The notes: a model not told the origin generated them from the sequence alone. A stretch of 64,000 bases of DNA from Anniella stebbinsi (GCA_029215795.1 JARDYH010000007.1:19317763-19381762), one strand, 5' to 3'; counted from the stretch's first letter, positions 22,340 through 33,669 are shown. Program-made: numbers and translations.

Positions 22340-23069
22340 CAATTAACCAAAATGCTTGCATCTCCCTCATTTTTAAAGATAAAGAGATGAAACCTGGCAT
22401 CATGTTAGCTCTTAAGTAGGGATATAGCTATGCCAAGTATGAAGCAGATCCGTTCATGCCTTGATTTTTAGGAATTTTTTAAAGTTCAAACAGAAATCTC
22501 TTTGGGGTCCAGGACCTGGAGCAGTACAAGTTTAAAAAATGAAATTAAAGATAAAGAGATGAAACTTGACACCATGGTAGCTCTGAAGTAGGGATTTAGC
22601 CATGCCAAGTTGGAAGCAGATCCGTTCATCCCTTGATGATTAGAATTTTTTAAAACTTCAATTTAATTTTTTTAATTAACTAAAATGCTTACAATTCCAT
22701 CATTTTAAAGATAAAGGGATGAAACTTGACAGCATAGTAGCTCTTAAGTAAGGATTGAGCCATGCCAAGTTGGAAGCAGATCTGTTTATGTCTTGAGTTT
22801 TAGGAATTTTTAAAACTTCAAACCCAATACTCCTCTTTGGGGTCTAGGGCCTTGAGCAGTACATTAAAAAAAAAGAAAGAAAGTAAAGCTGAAGAGATGA
22901 AACTTGGCACCATGGTACCTCTTAAGTAAGGCTTTAGCCATGCCAGGTTGAAAGCAGATTGGTTCATGCCTTGAATTTTAGAAAAAAAATTGAAGTCAAA
23001 CTTTTAAAAAAAATATCCTAAAAATCAAGGCACGAACCGATCTGCTTCCAACTTGGCATGGCTCAATTC
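22340..23069 (+). repeat. A-B-A-B tandem array with a terminal inverted unit
   Basis: Four diverged units share a core AAGAGATGAAACTTGGCACC ... GCCATGCCAAGTTGGAAGCAG ... TTCATGCCTTGA. Cores start near 22374, 22548, 22708 and 22884 (spacing 174, 160, 176). Units 1 and 3 carry extra TTAACCAAAATGCTTGCA and TTTGGGGTCTAGGGCCTTGA segments absent from 2 and 4, giving a dimer of about 335 bp present twice. A fifth partial core (23015-23066) is inverted. Confidence 0.85.
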
Positions 23070-23703
23070 TAGGGTGACCACTAGGGTGTGGCCTAGTGGC
23101 TAAAGTGTTGGACTGGGAGCTGGGAGATCTGGGTTCTACTCCCCACTTAGCCATGGAAACCCATTCGGTGACTTTGGGCCAGTTGCAGACTCTCAGCCCA
23201 ACCCATCTCACAGGGTTGCTGTCGTGAGGATAAAATGGAGAGGAGGAGGATTATGTATGCCGCCTTGGGTTTCTTGGCGGAAAAAAGGTGGGATATAAAT
23301 GCAACAATAAATAATAATAAAAAACTGTCAGGATTTCCCCAGATTTCTCCTGGTTTTTGTTCTATCCTCGGTGTCAGGGGGGATTTTATGTAATAGTCTA
23401 TAATGACCTGGAATTACACACTTTCCCTTTCCTTTTCCCATTAGTGTGGCAGGGGGGAATGACATGCTTTCTGGAGGTGTGTCATTCTCTCCCACTGCTC
23501 CAATCAAGGCCTTAAAAGGGAAAAACATGTCATTCCCAGGCATTATAGAAAAGGGCCTGATTGGAGCAGTGGGGTGGGGTGAGAATGACATGCTTTCCCC
23601 TCCTCCACTCCAATTGGGGACTTTAAGGTGGCCCCAGAAAGCCATTTTCCTGCCCCCCCCACTAGGTGTCCTCATTTTTGGTTTCCCAAATATGGTCACC
23701 CTA
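23070..23703. mobile_element. hAT-like element with TAGGGTGACC ends and a different interior
   Basis: It starts TAGGGTGACCA and ends TATGGTCACCCTA. Flanks CTCAATTC (23062-23069) and CTCAGTTC (23704-23711) match at 7 of 8. The interior is unrelated to the 320-bp family: it is itself palindromic, with GAATGACATGCTTTC twice and TGTCATTCTC/ATGTCATTCCC mirrored, plus a GGGGGG-rich end. It is split by a SINE near its left end. The open frames across it reflect the palindrome. Confidence 0.78.
23084..23327 (+). mobile_element. MIR-like tRNA-derived SINE
   Basis: Contains A-box-like TAGTGGCTAAAGTG, B-box-like GGGTTCTACTCCC, the body AGACTCTCAGCCCAACCCAT, GTGAGGATAAAATGGAGAGG, and a tail GGGATATAAATGCAACAATA followed by AAT repeats. 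It lies inside the 23070-23703 element, so the SINE inserted later. Confidence 0.82.
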
Positions 23704-23711
23704 CTCAGTTC

Positions 23712-24440
23712 TTGCACAGGCTGCATTTCCATCCCTAGATATTTACTCAAAAGTAAGACCCATTGAATTTCCTTGGTTCTTGAAAAGCAACACACTTGCT
23801 TTTAGATTTGCCAGTCTCAGCATTCTATGTGTGCGATGAATGCCTGCTCTGTCTGTCCCTATAGTTTCCTGCAAGGTCCAGCCAGGGGAAGCCAGTAAAT
23901 TAAACCCAGCGGTGGAGAGTGGGATTCCCTCAAGTTCCTCTGACAGCAGGTGCTATAGAACATGGACCTTCCAGGAGTGTTGAGGCTGGATTTCTGGCAG
24001 ACCCAGCCAGGCAACTTTATGGCCTGTTAGTCCCTCCATTTGGTAGCTCGCAGAGCACCTGCCTCATAAGGCAAATGGCCACATGAGAACTGTTATTATG
24101 GCCTGCTACTTCGTTTGTCTTTAGTAGTCTGTGGTCCAGATCTCTTCAGAAGGGGGAATAGTGTTTTGTGGTTGGGGTCAGTCTAAATTATCTCCAGGGG
24201 TCCCTTACTCAGTGCCTCTGATAGCAAAGAGATTGAGGATTTTCCCCAACTCTGTTACTCTTGAAGTTACTATGCCTGTTGAAAATAGATTTTATAACAT
24301 AAGCATGATAACAGTGAATACCCCTTTTAACTTGTTAAATCAATGAAAACATGCCACACAAGAAGTCTTAAGATATGAATGGTTTATAAAGAAAAGTAAA
24401 TGCAAAAGAACATCAGATGCAGAAGTGAAATCTGAAACAT
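23712..24440. other. unique non-coding sequence
   Basis: Only a fragment at about 23745-23775 (CAAAAGTAAGACCCATTGAA) recalls the GCAATCCTA repeats. No gene signal. Confidence 0.4.
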
Positions 24441-24442
24441 TA

Positions 24443-24465
24443 CTACTACTACTACTACTAGTAGT
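24443..24465. repeat. (ACT)n microsatellite
   Basis: A short ACT trinucleotide run at the tail side of an L2-like fragment. Confidence 0.85.
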
Positions 24466-25060
24466 ATCCTGCCTTTTGCCCAATGCTGGGCCTCAGGGCA
24501 GCCTTACAAAACTAAAACATATACAGCTAAAACCTATAAATAGGAATATACTAGGCTGACTATATGAAAGGACAGGGCTCATGTAACTTTAACACTTGTA
24601 GAGAAAAGGGGATTTCAACCAATGTAATTTGTATGCAATTAGTTCCTGGTGAAATTCCCTCTTCATTACAACTGTTAAAGTTGCAGGGGCCCTGCCTTCT
24701 TTTGTATATGGTCACTCTAGTTAAAGGTGCAGGCACTATACTAGAGTGACCATAAACAAAAGAAGGTAGGGCCTACAACTGTTAAAGTTACATGTGCCCT
24801 GTCCTCCTTTTCATGTGGTCAGCCTAAATATACAAAAGTTAAAATATAATTATATACTTTTCAATATTAAAGCATTTTAAACATTTTAAATGCATAACAA
24901 TTTAAAAGTTAAAGGTATAGACAGAGGTCCAGATTATTTGCCAAAGGCCTGCTGGAACAAAAAAGGGTTTGTCTGCATCCAAAAACACATCAAGGAGGGA
25001 GCCAGTGTAGACTGCAAGGATTAGAAAGAAAATCCATGTGTGTACACTATGCAAAATAAA
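24466..25060 (-). mobile_element. L2-like LINE 3' region, interrupted
   Basis: The AT-rich tail side (GCCTCAGGGCAGCCTTACAA, AAACATATACAGCTAAAACC) continues after a DNA element with AAATTTTAAAAG-type sequence. It reaches GATTATTTGCCAAAGGCCTGCTGGAACA, which resembles the 3' coding/UTR of L2-type LINEs on the minus strand. Boundaries approximate. Confidence 0.45.
24552..24826. mobile_element. hAT-like palindromic MITE, shorter subfamily
   Basis: A 275-bp element (TAGGCTGACTATATGAAAGG ... CATGTGGTCAGCCTA) with the same TTTAAC.CTTGTAGAGAAAAGG wording as the 320-bp copies but 'ATATGAAAGGACAGG' ends. AATATAC flanks both ends (24545-24551, 24827-24833), a 7-bp remnant of an 8-bp duplication. It interrupts an L2-like LINE. 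Confidence 0.78.
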
Positions 25061-26057
25061 CGACAGCTCAACTGTTTCTAAACCTTATTAGAAAAATAGG
25101 GTGACTAGGCCGAAACCAACGTTGTAGGCCCAGAAGCACTTTGAAAGGTTTCAACGTTGTACTTAAAACTTAACACCAGCCCAAACTAATTAAATGAAGT
25201 GTTTGAAGCTTTCAACTTATAGCAGTATGGACCAAACTCTTAGAAAAGAAGGAAGGAGCACTGTGTGTGTATGGGGTGGGGGTGGGGATAGAAAGAAAGG
25301 TATAGCCACCTATTCCAAGGAGAGATCTGAAGATCAGGTTACCATGGATCCAGAGGAACCACACCCTGCTTCACCAGGGAGCAAAAGAGCAAACTGGCCT
25401 TATGAAGATAGGCCAAAATACTCTCAGAGCCAAAGGAATGCATGTTCCAGAAGAGAAAAGAGAAACTCTTCTTCTTCTTCACTCAAAAAGTCTGTGCTTG
25501 AGGCAGTGGCCATTTCACTCAACCACCCCACATTCTAAGGCAGGAGGGAGGGGGGAGAGCGATGCTACTGAGCATGTGTCACGCTATGAGGGAAGATGGC
25601 CTCCTCATTGACTTGAATGAGAGGTTAAAATAGTCCTTAAAAGTCAACCAAAGGGAATTTTTAAAAAACGAAAAGCTTTCCACCAACTACAGTCAAGGAG
25701 GAAGAAGACCCCACCACTGGATTAATTAATAAGGCTCTAGAAATTATGCAAATTGTGAGCAGAAAAGTCGCAACCCGGAAGTAAATTTTACAAAAGCAGG
25801 GAGACAGGTTCGTATTCCTTTTCTACCTTAAACTGCTCTCCTTCCCTCAGTCTTTCACCAATCTTCTTGAAATTTTCAGGTAATGCAAAACAAACATTTC
25901 TTTCTGGCACCTGTAAATTTCAGAAAGGCTGATGAAACATTTTTGATTTTATGGCTGTTAGAGTGACCCCCCCCCCCCAATTGTCACTTTAACATGGCGG
26001 AATGTGTTTTTTACTGACGGCCCTTAACAATGGAGGCACGGCTGTGCCTCCATTAAT

Positions 26058-26098
<41 letters not shown>

Positions 26099-26656
26099 AA
26101 TTATCCTTAGTGAAGGGTGGGGATTGTCAACACTTCTAAAGCTTTTTGTACTGGAGTGGAAATTGTATGTTCAGATAGTACTGGGGTGGAGTCTGTTCCA
26201 ACATGAGAAGGACTGTGGGGGCTGTTGCACGCAACCACTTCTTCTAATAGTAAACTCTGGTGCTGAGTGCCAATGGCTGCATGACCAAAAGGGAGCCACT
26301 GAGAAACGAGAAGGAGGTCATGGTATGTTTGGGGGATCCCCAATGTTTCATGGGCTTTCTAGAAGCATTGGGTTGGTCATTATGAGGAGCAGGAGATGGA
26401 ACTACATGGCTCCTTGATTTGATAGAGCAGGGCTGCTCTCACGTTCTGTACTTGCATGGGTTTGTGCCTGGGCTTATAGGCCTGCTGCGAAGTACAGTGG
26501 CAATTTACAAAGCGGACACAGATTTGTAGAAGCTAATTGATATGCATAGATGCAACTTTAGAAATAATTACTATAATTTCAATAGAAATACAATACATTT
26601 CACTGTTGTGGGGGGAGATTGTGACTTCCTGTGTGCCTGCTCAGCCTTCTATCCAG
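25061..26656. other. unique non-coding sequence with simple repeats
   Basis: Includes a C run at about 25969-25979 and (GATA)n near 26058. No gene or complete transposon recognised. Confidence 0.4.
26056..26099. repeat. (GATA)n microsatellite
   Basis: About ten GATA/ATAG units. Confidence 0.95.
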
Positions 26657-26780
26657 GGCAGGGTCTACACTACTGCTCTACAACGGTTTATAACAGTATT
26701 GATAACTGTTGGGACCCAGGACACAATCCATATACTGTTTTCAAACTGCTTTCAAAGTGTTATATTCTGCTTGGTGAACA
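26657..26780. mobile_element. palindromic MITE, GAGCCTATCTACAC family, diverged
   Basis: GGTCTACACTACTGCTCTAC, ACGGTTTATAACAGTATTG, ACACAATCCATATACTGTTT and TCAAAGTGTTATATTCTGC follow the order of 15690-15829. The ends are decayed. Confidence 0.6.
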
Positions 26781-26784
26781 ACTG

Positions 26785-27750
26785 TTGATGGTCAAATTCA
26801 AGGCCCCTGTTCTCCGGTCACATGGTTCTTTATTTCTAAACAGGACGTGAACTGGACAGTCCTTCAAATACAGGTAATCTCAAACAGGGGAAAGTCCTCT
26901 GACAGTTTATTCAAATAGAGGACTGCCCCCTTTAAAGTAGGACAGATAGCCAACCCACCAGGAACATATACTCAATAGGCAGGCATTGCAGAACGGTGGT
27001 GATCTCGTATTTATGGGAGGTATATGCCTGGGCCCTAGTTTGCCAGTTTTGAAATGGGCTTTGAATGCCTTTTTATTTCAAGCTGCTTTTAACTAATATT
27101 TGGAGTGCTTTGGATTACTTTCCAATTGTTGCTGCTTTAATGCTGTATTTTAAGATGCTTTGGATTAATGTATAAACTGCTCTGGATTGTTGCACCCTGG
27201 AAGGCAGGATACAAATGTTGAAATATGTAAATAGATAACGAAACAATCCAACAAATACATGCAAGTACATAAGATGCCGATTGAAAGGGTTCCTATGATG
27301 ACAGAAATGCACATTCTAGTTTTTATGCCTAGTCCAACCATTTTTGGTGTCTTCAAAGTACAGCTGTAGAAACGTTCTCAAGACATCCCTTCCCATTCTT
27401 TTTGAAACCTTTCTTTACAGCCCGCAGATGTGCCATTGTTCTTCACATCAGAGAAAAAAATTCCTAGATGCTGATGCGAGAAGTATAAGCAGACTTTGAT
27501 TTTTTTTTTTAAAAAAACATCCACATGGTAACAGCTGGAAATGATGAGTCAAGCTCAAGTCATCTTGTTTGAATACCTGATCTTTGGGACAATCTGTATA
27601 TGGTCAACTGGCTTGTGATGAAAAGTGAAGTGGCAAAGTGCCAGTTTTGTGGAGATAAATATTTTGAAGCTCAGGATGCATTAAATAACCATTACTAACA
27701 TTTAGCAAGTTGAAAGGCCTTGATATGGAGAACTGATGTACCGTAGTGAC
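26785..27750. other. unique non-coding sequence
   Basis: No recognisable feature. Confidence 0.4.
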
Positions 27751-27754
27751 TAAC

Positions 27755-27833
27755 AGTGCAGTCCTACACATACCTACTCAGAAATAATTGCCATTGAGTT
27801 CAATAGAACTTACTCACAGGTGTGTATAGCCTG
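27755..27833. mobile_element. palindromic 'GCAATCCTA' repeat
   Basis: CAGTGCAGTCCTACACATAC, ATTGCCATTGAGTTCAATAG and a right end TGTATAGCCTGCA form the expected mirrored layout, decayed. Confidence 0.5.
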
Positions 27834-27837
27834 CAAC

Positions 27838-28115
27838 ATGTGGCCCTCCAGAAGGTTTGGCCTACAACTCCCATCATGCCCCACCATTGCCTATGCTGGT
27901 GAATGCTGATAGGAGTTGTATGCTAAAACTTCTGGAAGGCCTCTCCTGGCATCACGGCGGTGGTGTGAGGCGGCGTCCGCACACATTGACGCTCCTTCCG
28001 GGCATCTCCATGGGAAGGAGCGCAATTGTGGGCTTTCCAGAAGGCGCCACCGCTGCGCCCATCCACCTGAGCCTACCTGCCTCTGTGCAGGGGCGCCTGG
28101 GAGCATCGGCGCCCC
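27838..28115. mobile_element. palindromic repeat with CpG-rich core
   Basis: The left part (TGTGGCCCTCCAGAAGG, TTTGGCCTACAACTCCCATC, AGGAGTTGTATGCTAAAAC) is a 'CCAACCTGG'-family copy. It runs into a CpG-dense segment with its own inverted pairs (TTCTGGAAGGCC versus GGCTTTCCAGAAGG; CTCCTTCC versus GGAAGGAG). This may be two adjacent palindromic elements. Confidence 0.45.
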
Positions 28116-28782
28116 CTTCTTTGAGCTTGGTTTCTTTTTGCCTTTATTCTTTTTAAAAAATCTGTAAATAAAGGAGGGGGAAAATCATGGGGGGGGGAGG
28201 GAGGAACGGGTCGCACCGGCTCTGAATATCCACCCCTATGCTCTGTAGAGACAATGAGGTGGTCTAGCAACCTTTTGGCTTACTGGTCCACCCTCTTCCC
28301 TGCCCAGCCTATGGCAACCAATCAGTGGTTTACCGGCTGTGGCATGCCTCCGCAGCAGCTCCGGAGCAAGAGCAACAAACAGCAGATGCTCCAAGCTAAA
28401 GAAGTCGGGGTAAGTGCCTGAATTTTTAAAGCGGAGCTTTTGAGTTTTGTCCCTGGATGGCTTCAGGATGGCGCCTGCGTCATGTAGATTACCTGCCGCT
28501 ACTCTGAAGCCACTCTGGAACAAACACTTTGTCAAGATATGTACCCCAGGTGCATTGGATTACAGGCTAAGAGACTCGGCTGCAGATCAGGACATCCTGG
28601 GCTTGAATTTCTCCTCTGCCATATACTCATTTGGTATCTTTAGGCAAGCCACTCTCTCACCCTCTTAGCATCATTTCCCTCCTTCCCTGATATGCAATAT
28701 TGGTAGTAATAATATGCATGACAACTAGATGAGGCATTTGAAGCACTTGAAAGCCTCATACGAGCTGCTTTGTCTTCTTCGG

Positions 28783-29222
28783 AATGTAAGAAGAGCCGTG
28801 CTTGATCAGACCAAGGGAAAATCTAGTCCAGCATTCTGTTCACACAGTGGCCAACCAGCTGCCCATGGGAAACTTACAAGCAGGACATGCGTGCTACAGC
28901 AGCCTGCAGCCCATGTTTCCCAGCAACTGGCGTAAGTAGAGATATTGACTCTGATACAGCTATCAGGACTAGGAACCATTGACAGTTTATCCTCCATGAA
29001 TTTGTCCAATGCCCCCTTTAAAGCCATCCAATGTGGTGGCCATCACTACATCTTGTGGTAGTGAATCCCATAGTTTAACAATGTGAAGAAGTCCTTCCTT
29101 TTACCTGCCTTGAATTGCCCACCAATCAGCTTCATGAGATGGCCCCATTAGGTTTTCGTATACTGAGAGCATGATAAATATGGGTCCCTATCCACTTTCT
29201 CCACCCCATGCATATTTCTGTC
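28783..29222 (-). mobile_element. CR1/L2-superfamily LINE, 3' end
   Basis: On the minus strand: a coding remnant (GAATTCACTACC-like, then CATTGGATGGCTTTAAAGGGGG) then the 3' UTR (GACTAGATTTTCCCTTGGTC) and tail. Same family as 7685-8048. A leftward continuation up to 29222 (CACTTTCTCCAC) covers more of the C-terminal domain. Confidence 0.72.
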
Positions 29223-29262
29223 CTCCTCCTCCTCCTCCTCCTCCTCCTCCTCCTCCTCCTCC
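29223..29262. repeat. (CCT)n microsatellite
   Basis: About thirteen CTC/CCT units. They are followed at 29275-29350 by GCAGAAGAAGGCTCAGATCA...TTGCCCAAGGCTAGCTAGTGG, which resembles an old MIR SINE in antisense. Confidence 0.9.
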
Positions 29263-29350
29263 ATGAGACAGGGCAGAATTATCTCCACATTGCAGAAGAA
29301 GGCTCAGATCAGAGTTTGCCCAAGGCTAGCTAGTGGATTTTTGGTTAAAC

Positions 29351-30683
29351 TGCGGAATTTCTCAGCTCAAGACTTGTTCTCTGCTCCTACATATTCCTCA
29401 GTTGTGTTCATAAAGGACATAGTCACATCTCACCCTTAAAATAGTTTATTAGTTATTCCCTTTTCCAGGGAACATGGAATATGTAGTCCTGTGAATGCTG
29501 GATAAGGATGAGAGAATTCCCTGCAACTTATGGTTCTTTCATGGAAATCACAATTATTTAAAAACAGTCTCAGCTAGTATATGTTTGTGGAATAGATATC
29601 CTCAAAACCAGTGGGTAATTCCTTCTGTTTCCTAAAAAACCAAATCCTTAACAATGCAGCATTTTGGGGTGTGAAGTTTGCCTTAATGTTACAGATCTTG
29701 TTTGTTCATAAGAGATGTAGAATAAGAAGAGAGGTGCACTAAAGCTTGCTGTTTAAAATTTTAACACTGGAAGCATTACCAAATTTGTGCCACAAACATC
29801 ACCATTGATCTGTTTGTACTAGCACCACCTTCTGGCTGATCATTATATTTCAACCATTCTAGTAACCACAATTTTGTGGGGTTCTTTGGAGGAGGTATTG
29901 TGTGTTAAATTGATAAAATATGGGGCAATTCAAATGAACTAGCAACTATGCATGATTATCACTGGTGTATAGGGCAGGAATGGGGAGCCCAGGAATTTGA
30001 AGATGGCTTTGCCCCACGTAAACGTGCCATCCCACGTCATTCATCTCATTGGAGGCCTCGTTCTATGCGCCATCACTGGCAGGAGTACAATTGGCTGGGA
30101 TGTTGGGCTGGGCCATTGGTTGCACTATGGCTGTGCACAGAAGACCTCTTGAGATTTACTGACCTCCTTGTGGTCAAAGAAATATGTCCATTGCGTATCT
30201 TCCTGCCTTTCATTTCCTCTACTAAGGTTGTGGCTGCCATTTTATGTCTTCCACAATCCCCAGACCTTTAATCATTCTGTGGGATTGTAGGAGGAAAATG
30301 GCGGCCACCACAAAAGATTAAAATTCTGTAAAGCAGTTTTCTTTTCCTATTGTGTGTGTGGGGGAAGGAGGATATGAAAGAAAACTCTCAGATTTTTTCC
30401 CCTGAAAAATATCTTCTGAGAATTTTTGGCTCAACTCTAGTTGTAAGCCTTACAACTTTGGAACTACCTCCTGAGTGAAGCCTGGCTTCCTCATCAATGA
30501 CTGTAAGGTGGGTGGTTAAAAGCATTGTTTTATTCCTCCAAGGCTTTGACCTGCGTTTAAACTCTTTCTTTCTGTTTTGTTCCCTGGCTTGGTTTTTTTA
30601 AAGAAAAATATTTTATGTCCTCTGTGTTTAGTTTTTGTATTGTATTTTCAAAACCCAATTGTATGATTTTAATCATTGTAACA
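29351..30683. other. unique non-coding sequence
   Basis: No feature recognised. Confidence 0.4.
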
Positions 30684-30771
30684 GTGCAATCCTAAATGTG
30701 TCCACTCAGAAATAAGACTCATTCAGTCCAATGGGACTTGCTCCCAGGTGAGCATGTAGAGGATTGAGTCT
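30684..30771. mobile_element. palindromic 'GCAATCCTA' repeat
   Basis: GTGCAATCCTAAATGTGTCC, CAGAAATAAGACTCATTCAG, CCAATGGGACTTGCTCCCAG and ATGTAGAGGATTGA are in the expected order. It directly abuts the next palindrome. Confidence 0.55.
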
Positions 30772-30773
30772 AA

Positions 30774-30905
30774 GAGCCTATCTACACATGCAGGATAAAA
30801 ACACTTTGAAAACATTTTGAAAACTGTATATGGAGTGTGTCCTGGGCCCCAACAGTTCTCAAAACGGTTATAAACCGTTTTAAAGCAGTAGTGTAGATAA
30901 GGCTC
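30774..30905. mobile_element. palindromic MITE, GAGCCTATCTACAC family
   Basis: A 132-bp palindrome (GAGCCTATCTACACATGCAG ... AGTGTAGATAAGGCTC) with GAGTGTGTCCTGGGCCCCAA in the centre. The flanks do not show a clean duplication. Confidence 0.72.
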
Positions 30906-31061
30906 TTGAGCCACCTTTGGGACCCTTTTGAGGATCTCAAAAAATATTTGCAGATACAAATGTTGAAAGTTTAAAGTGAAATTCGTATCCATCACTGCGC
31001 TTTGTGAAGGAGCATTCTGTAAGTTTAGTTAGTCTCTGGTGCTATAGTCTGTAATTTCACA

Positions 31062-31130
31062 CATTCCATAGACCGTTTTCAAACCACTTTCATAGTATTA
31101 TATTCTGCTTGATGTAGATCTGGCCTCTGT
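31062..31130. mobile_element. half copy of GAGCC-family MITE
   Basis: CCATAGACCGTTTTCAAACC, ATTATATTCTGCTTGATG and GTAGATCTGGCC correspond to the right half of the copy at 57536-57652. Confidence 0.45.
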
Positions 31131-31372
31131 TCATTCAGCCATATCTGTGGGGCTGAATTAGGGTTGCCACTTCATTCCCCCCCCCCCCCATTCCCATCTT
31201 TAACAGCTATATGGCAGTTGGGTAGAACAGGGTTCCCTCTGTGCTAGCGGCTGGTGCAGATGGCCGGGAATTTTGATAGGTTCATGTTTTGAAGGGAACT
31301 GACCAAAACATTGCAAATGTGTTCTTAAACGGGAAGGAAAGAAGCTGAGATTTTAAAAAAATTGAACGTTGA

Positions 31373-32018
31373 TAGGGTAACATAAGGTGACCAGATAAAA
31401 TCCAGGTCAGGGCTCATGTAACTTTAACAGTTGTAGAGAAAAGGGGATTTCAGTCAGTGTCATTTGTATGCAATTAGTTCCTGGTGAAATTACTTCTTCA
31501 TTACAACTGTTAAAGTTGCAGGAGCCCTGCCTTCTTTTGTATATGGTCACTCTAGTATAGTGTATGCAGCTTTAACTGTTGTGATGAAGAGGGAATTTCA
31601 CCAGGAACTAATTGCATACAAATGACACTGGTTGAAATTCCCTTTTCTCTACAATTGTTAAAGTTACACGAGCCCTGACCAGGATTTTATCTGGTCACCC
31701 TAGGTAACCATATGAAAAGGAGGAGAGGGCTCCTGTATCTTTAACAGTTGCATAGAAAAGGGGATTTCAGCAGGTGTAGTTTGTATGCATGCAGCACCTG
31801 GAGAAATTCCCTCTTCATCACAATAGTTAAAGCTGCAGGAGCTACACTAGAGTGACCAGATACAAAAGAGGGCAGGGCTCCTGCAGCTTTAACTGTTGTG
31901 ATGAAGAGGGAATTTCATCAGGTGCTGCATGCATATGAATGACACCTGCTGAAATTCCCTTTTCTATACAATGGTTAAAGTACAGGAGCCCTGACCTCCT
32001 TTTCATATGGTCACCCTA
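31373..32018. mobile_element. outer hAT-like palindromic MITE, split by a second copy
   Basis: This element begins TAGGGTAACA at 31373, is interrupted by a 320-bp relative, resumes at about 31703 (GGTAACCATATGAAAAGGAG) and ends CATATGGTCACCCTA at 32018. Without the insert and its duplicated bases it is about 318 bp. Flanks AACGTTGA and AATGTTGG agree at 6 of 8, one difference being a CpG-to-TpG change. Confidence 0.78.
31383..31702. mobile_element. inner hAT-like palindromic MITE nested in a relative
   Basis: Exactly 320 bp (TAAGGTGACCAGAT ... ATCTGGTCACCCTA). The surrounding GGGTAACA on the left and GGTAACCA on the right derive from the outer element's own terminus, giving the 8-bp duplication with small changes. 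The inner copy is therefore younger. Confidence 0.85.
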
Positions 32019-32626
32019 ATGTTGGAGAAAGCAAAACCGATAGATTGGTCCGTCCTTAGTATGTACCAGCCACTCCCAATCTTTTATGATGCTGTTTGTT
32101 TGTTTTTAGAAAAAGTTTGGAACATTTCATTTTATGAAATAAAAAGCCAGTTTTCACAGACAAAGGGGAAAAAGTAAAAAAAAAAAAACCCAAAAGATAA
32201 AACTTCCCTTTCTCTGTGTGTGTTTCGCCAGCCTGCAAGCTCAGGAAAACATGGTAATGCTCATCTTTTGCAAGAGGGATGTCATGGTTGCACTTAGATC
32301 TTATGCTAACCTCAGAGTACATATGGATTTGATTTAATACCTTTATCCAGATAGCTACTTAAACACAATCTCTTCAGTAAATCCCATCAAACGGTTTTTA
32401 CAGTGCTCTACTTAATTATTTCAAAGAATGAAAGTGACCTTTCCTCTGTATTAGCTACTTTGCCCACTACAGTAGAAACTGGCAGCATGCTTTAGGATTT
32501 GCACATGTGGGAGGTTGTGTTGAGTCTGGTATGAAAAAAGAAAAAGGAAAGGAAGGGAAAGCCCTGGACCAATCAATACATCTTCCATGAAATATAGACT
32601 ATGTTTACTACATAGGGTTATTTCCA

Positions 32627-32720
32627 GGGCCGGCCCTACCATTAGGCAGCGCGTAGCAGCTGCTTCAGGCAGCAGCTGCTAGAAGGCGGGGAGCAACAAT
32701 GAGGTGTAGGAGGACAGGGC
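32627..32720. mobile_element. palindromic 'AGGGCCGGCCCT' element, partial
   Basis: AGGGCCGGCCCTACCATTAG followed by GCAGCTGCTTCAGGCAGCAG matches the left end of 43672-43971. The right part is missing or unrecognisable. Confidence 0.5.
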
Positions 32721-33219
32721 TATCTGTGTGCCAAGCAGCGACCCTGTGGCATGATCTTCCTGGGTTATCAAGGTCAAGCTTGTTATCTCCATGTAATAAC
32801 CCTTTTCTCTGTGGACAAAGATTTCTGGGTTAGTACAGTCCTATGTATCTTGCTGTCTCTCTACAGCAGTGGTGCGGAACTCCTATTTTGTCCCTCTGGG
32901 GTTCCTGGAAGGCCATGGAGTAAAGGAAATCTATACCGACCACTGATTATTTGATGGTTTCCTGGCTTTTGCAAAACCCCCCCCCCCCATTCTAAGAGAT
33001 TGAATACTTCTCCTAAAGCTTAGTTATTGGCAGCAAGAGCTTTAAGCTAAAATATGTGGTCAGTTTGGATTTATTTGGCCCTGCCCCTTTTGCCTTTGGC
33101 CCTGCCCACCATTGGAATAGGCTGCCTTTGGCCCGACCCACCCTGAAACTTTCTATGAAATAGAATTTGTCCCTCAGCCTGGTAGAGATTCTGCCTCTCT
33201 GCTCTACAACACCTTTCCC

Positions 33220-33346
33220 CCAAATTGCTGCCTTCCAGATTTGAGTTGCAACTCCCAAGATTCACTGACCATTGGCCATGTTGGCTAGGGCGAATGGAAC
33301 TTGTAGTCCAACACATCTGGCGGTTACCAGGTTGGGGAAGGCTGCT
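33220..33346. mobile_element. palindromic 'CCAACCTGG' repeat
   Basis: The left half (CTGCCTTCCAGATTTGAG, TTGCAACTCCCAAGATTC) and right half (GAACTTGTAGTCCAACACAT, GGTTACCAGGTTGGGGAAGG) are inverted relatives around GGCCATGTTGGCTAGGG. This is one of the better copies in the window. Confidence 0.65.
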
Positions 33347-33669
33347 TTACAGCTATTCATAGATCATTGTCTTTCTCTGGCAGAGTGGCTTTAAGTTGAG
33401 CTGTAAGGATTCCAGGGGTTCCTTGGAATCTTATCTGGGGTGCCTCTATGAGCAGCTCAATCATGTTAATGGAGTGTGTGTGGATAGCATCATTGCATGG
33501 TTCTGTCACTAGATGGCACTGGAGTGCACTGCATCTGGGTGGAGTCAACAGTTTCCTGTGGTTGCTCTGTTCTTCTTGGATAGAGATAATAGAGTTCAAA
33601 GGTTTGAAGAAGTACAAAAAATCTGGGTAAAAACCTCTCGTGGGGGGAGGAGCCCTTCAAAACAGGCCA

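Noticed and set aside
22340..23069. Regularly spaced repeats that might suggest a CRISPR array
   Set aside because: Units are 160-176 bp, diverged, with no short unique spacers, and the context is vertebrate.
23328..23795. 155-residue minus frame
   Set aside because: It spans the palindromic interior of the 23070-23703 element; the opposite strand has a mirrored frame, as expected from inverted repeats.
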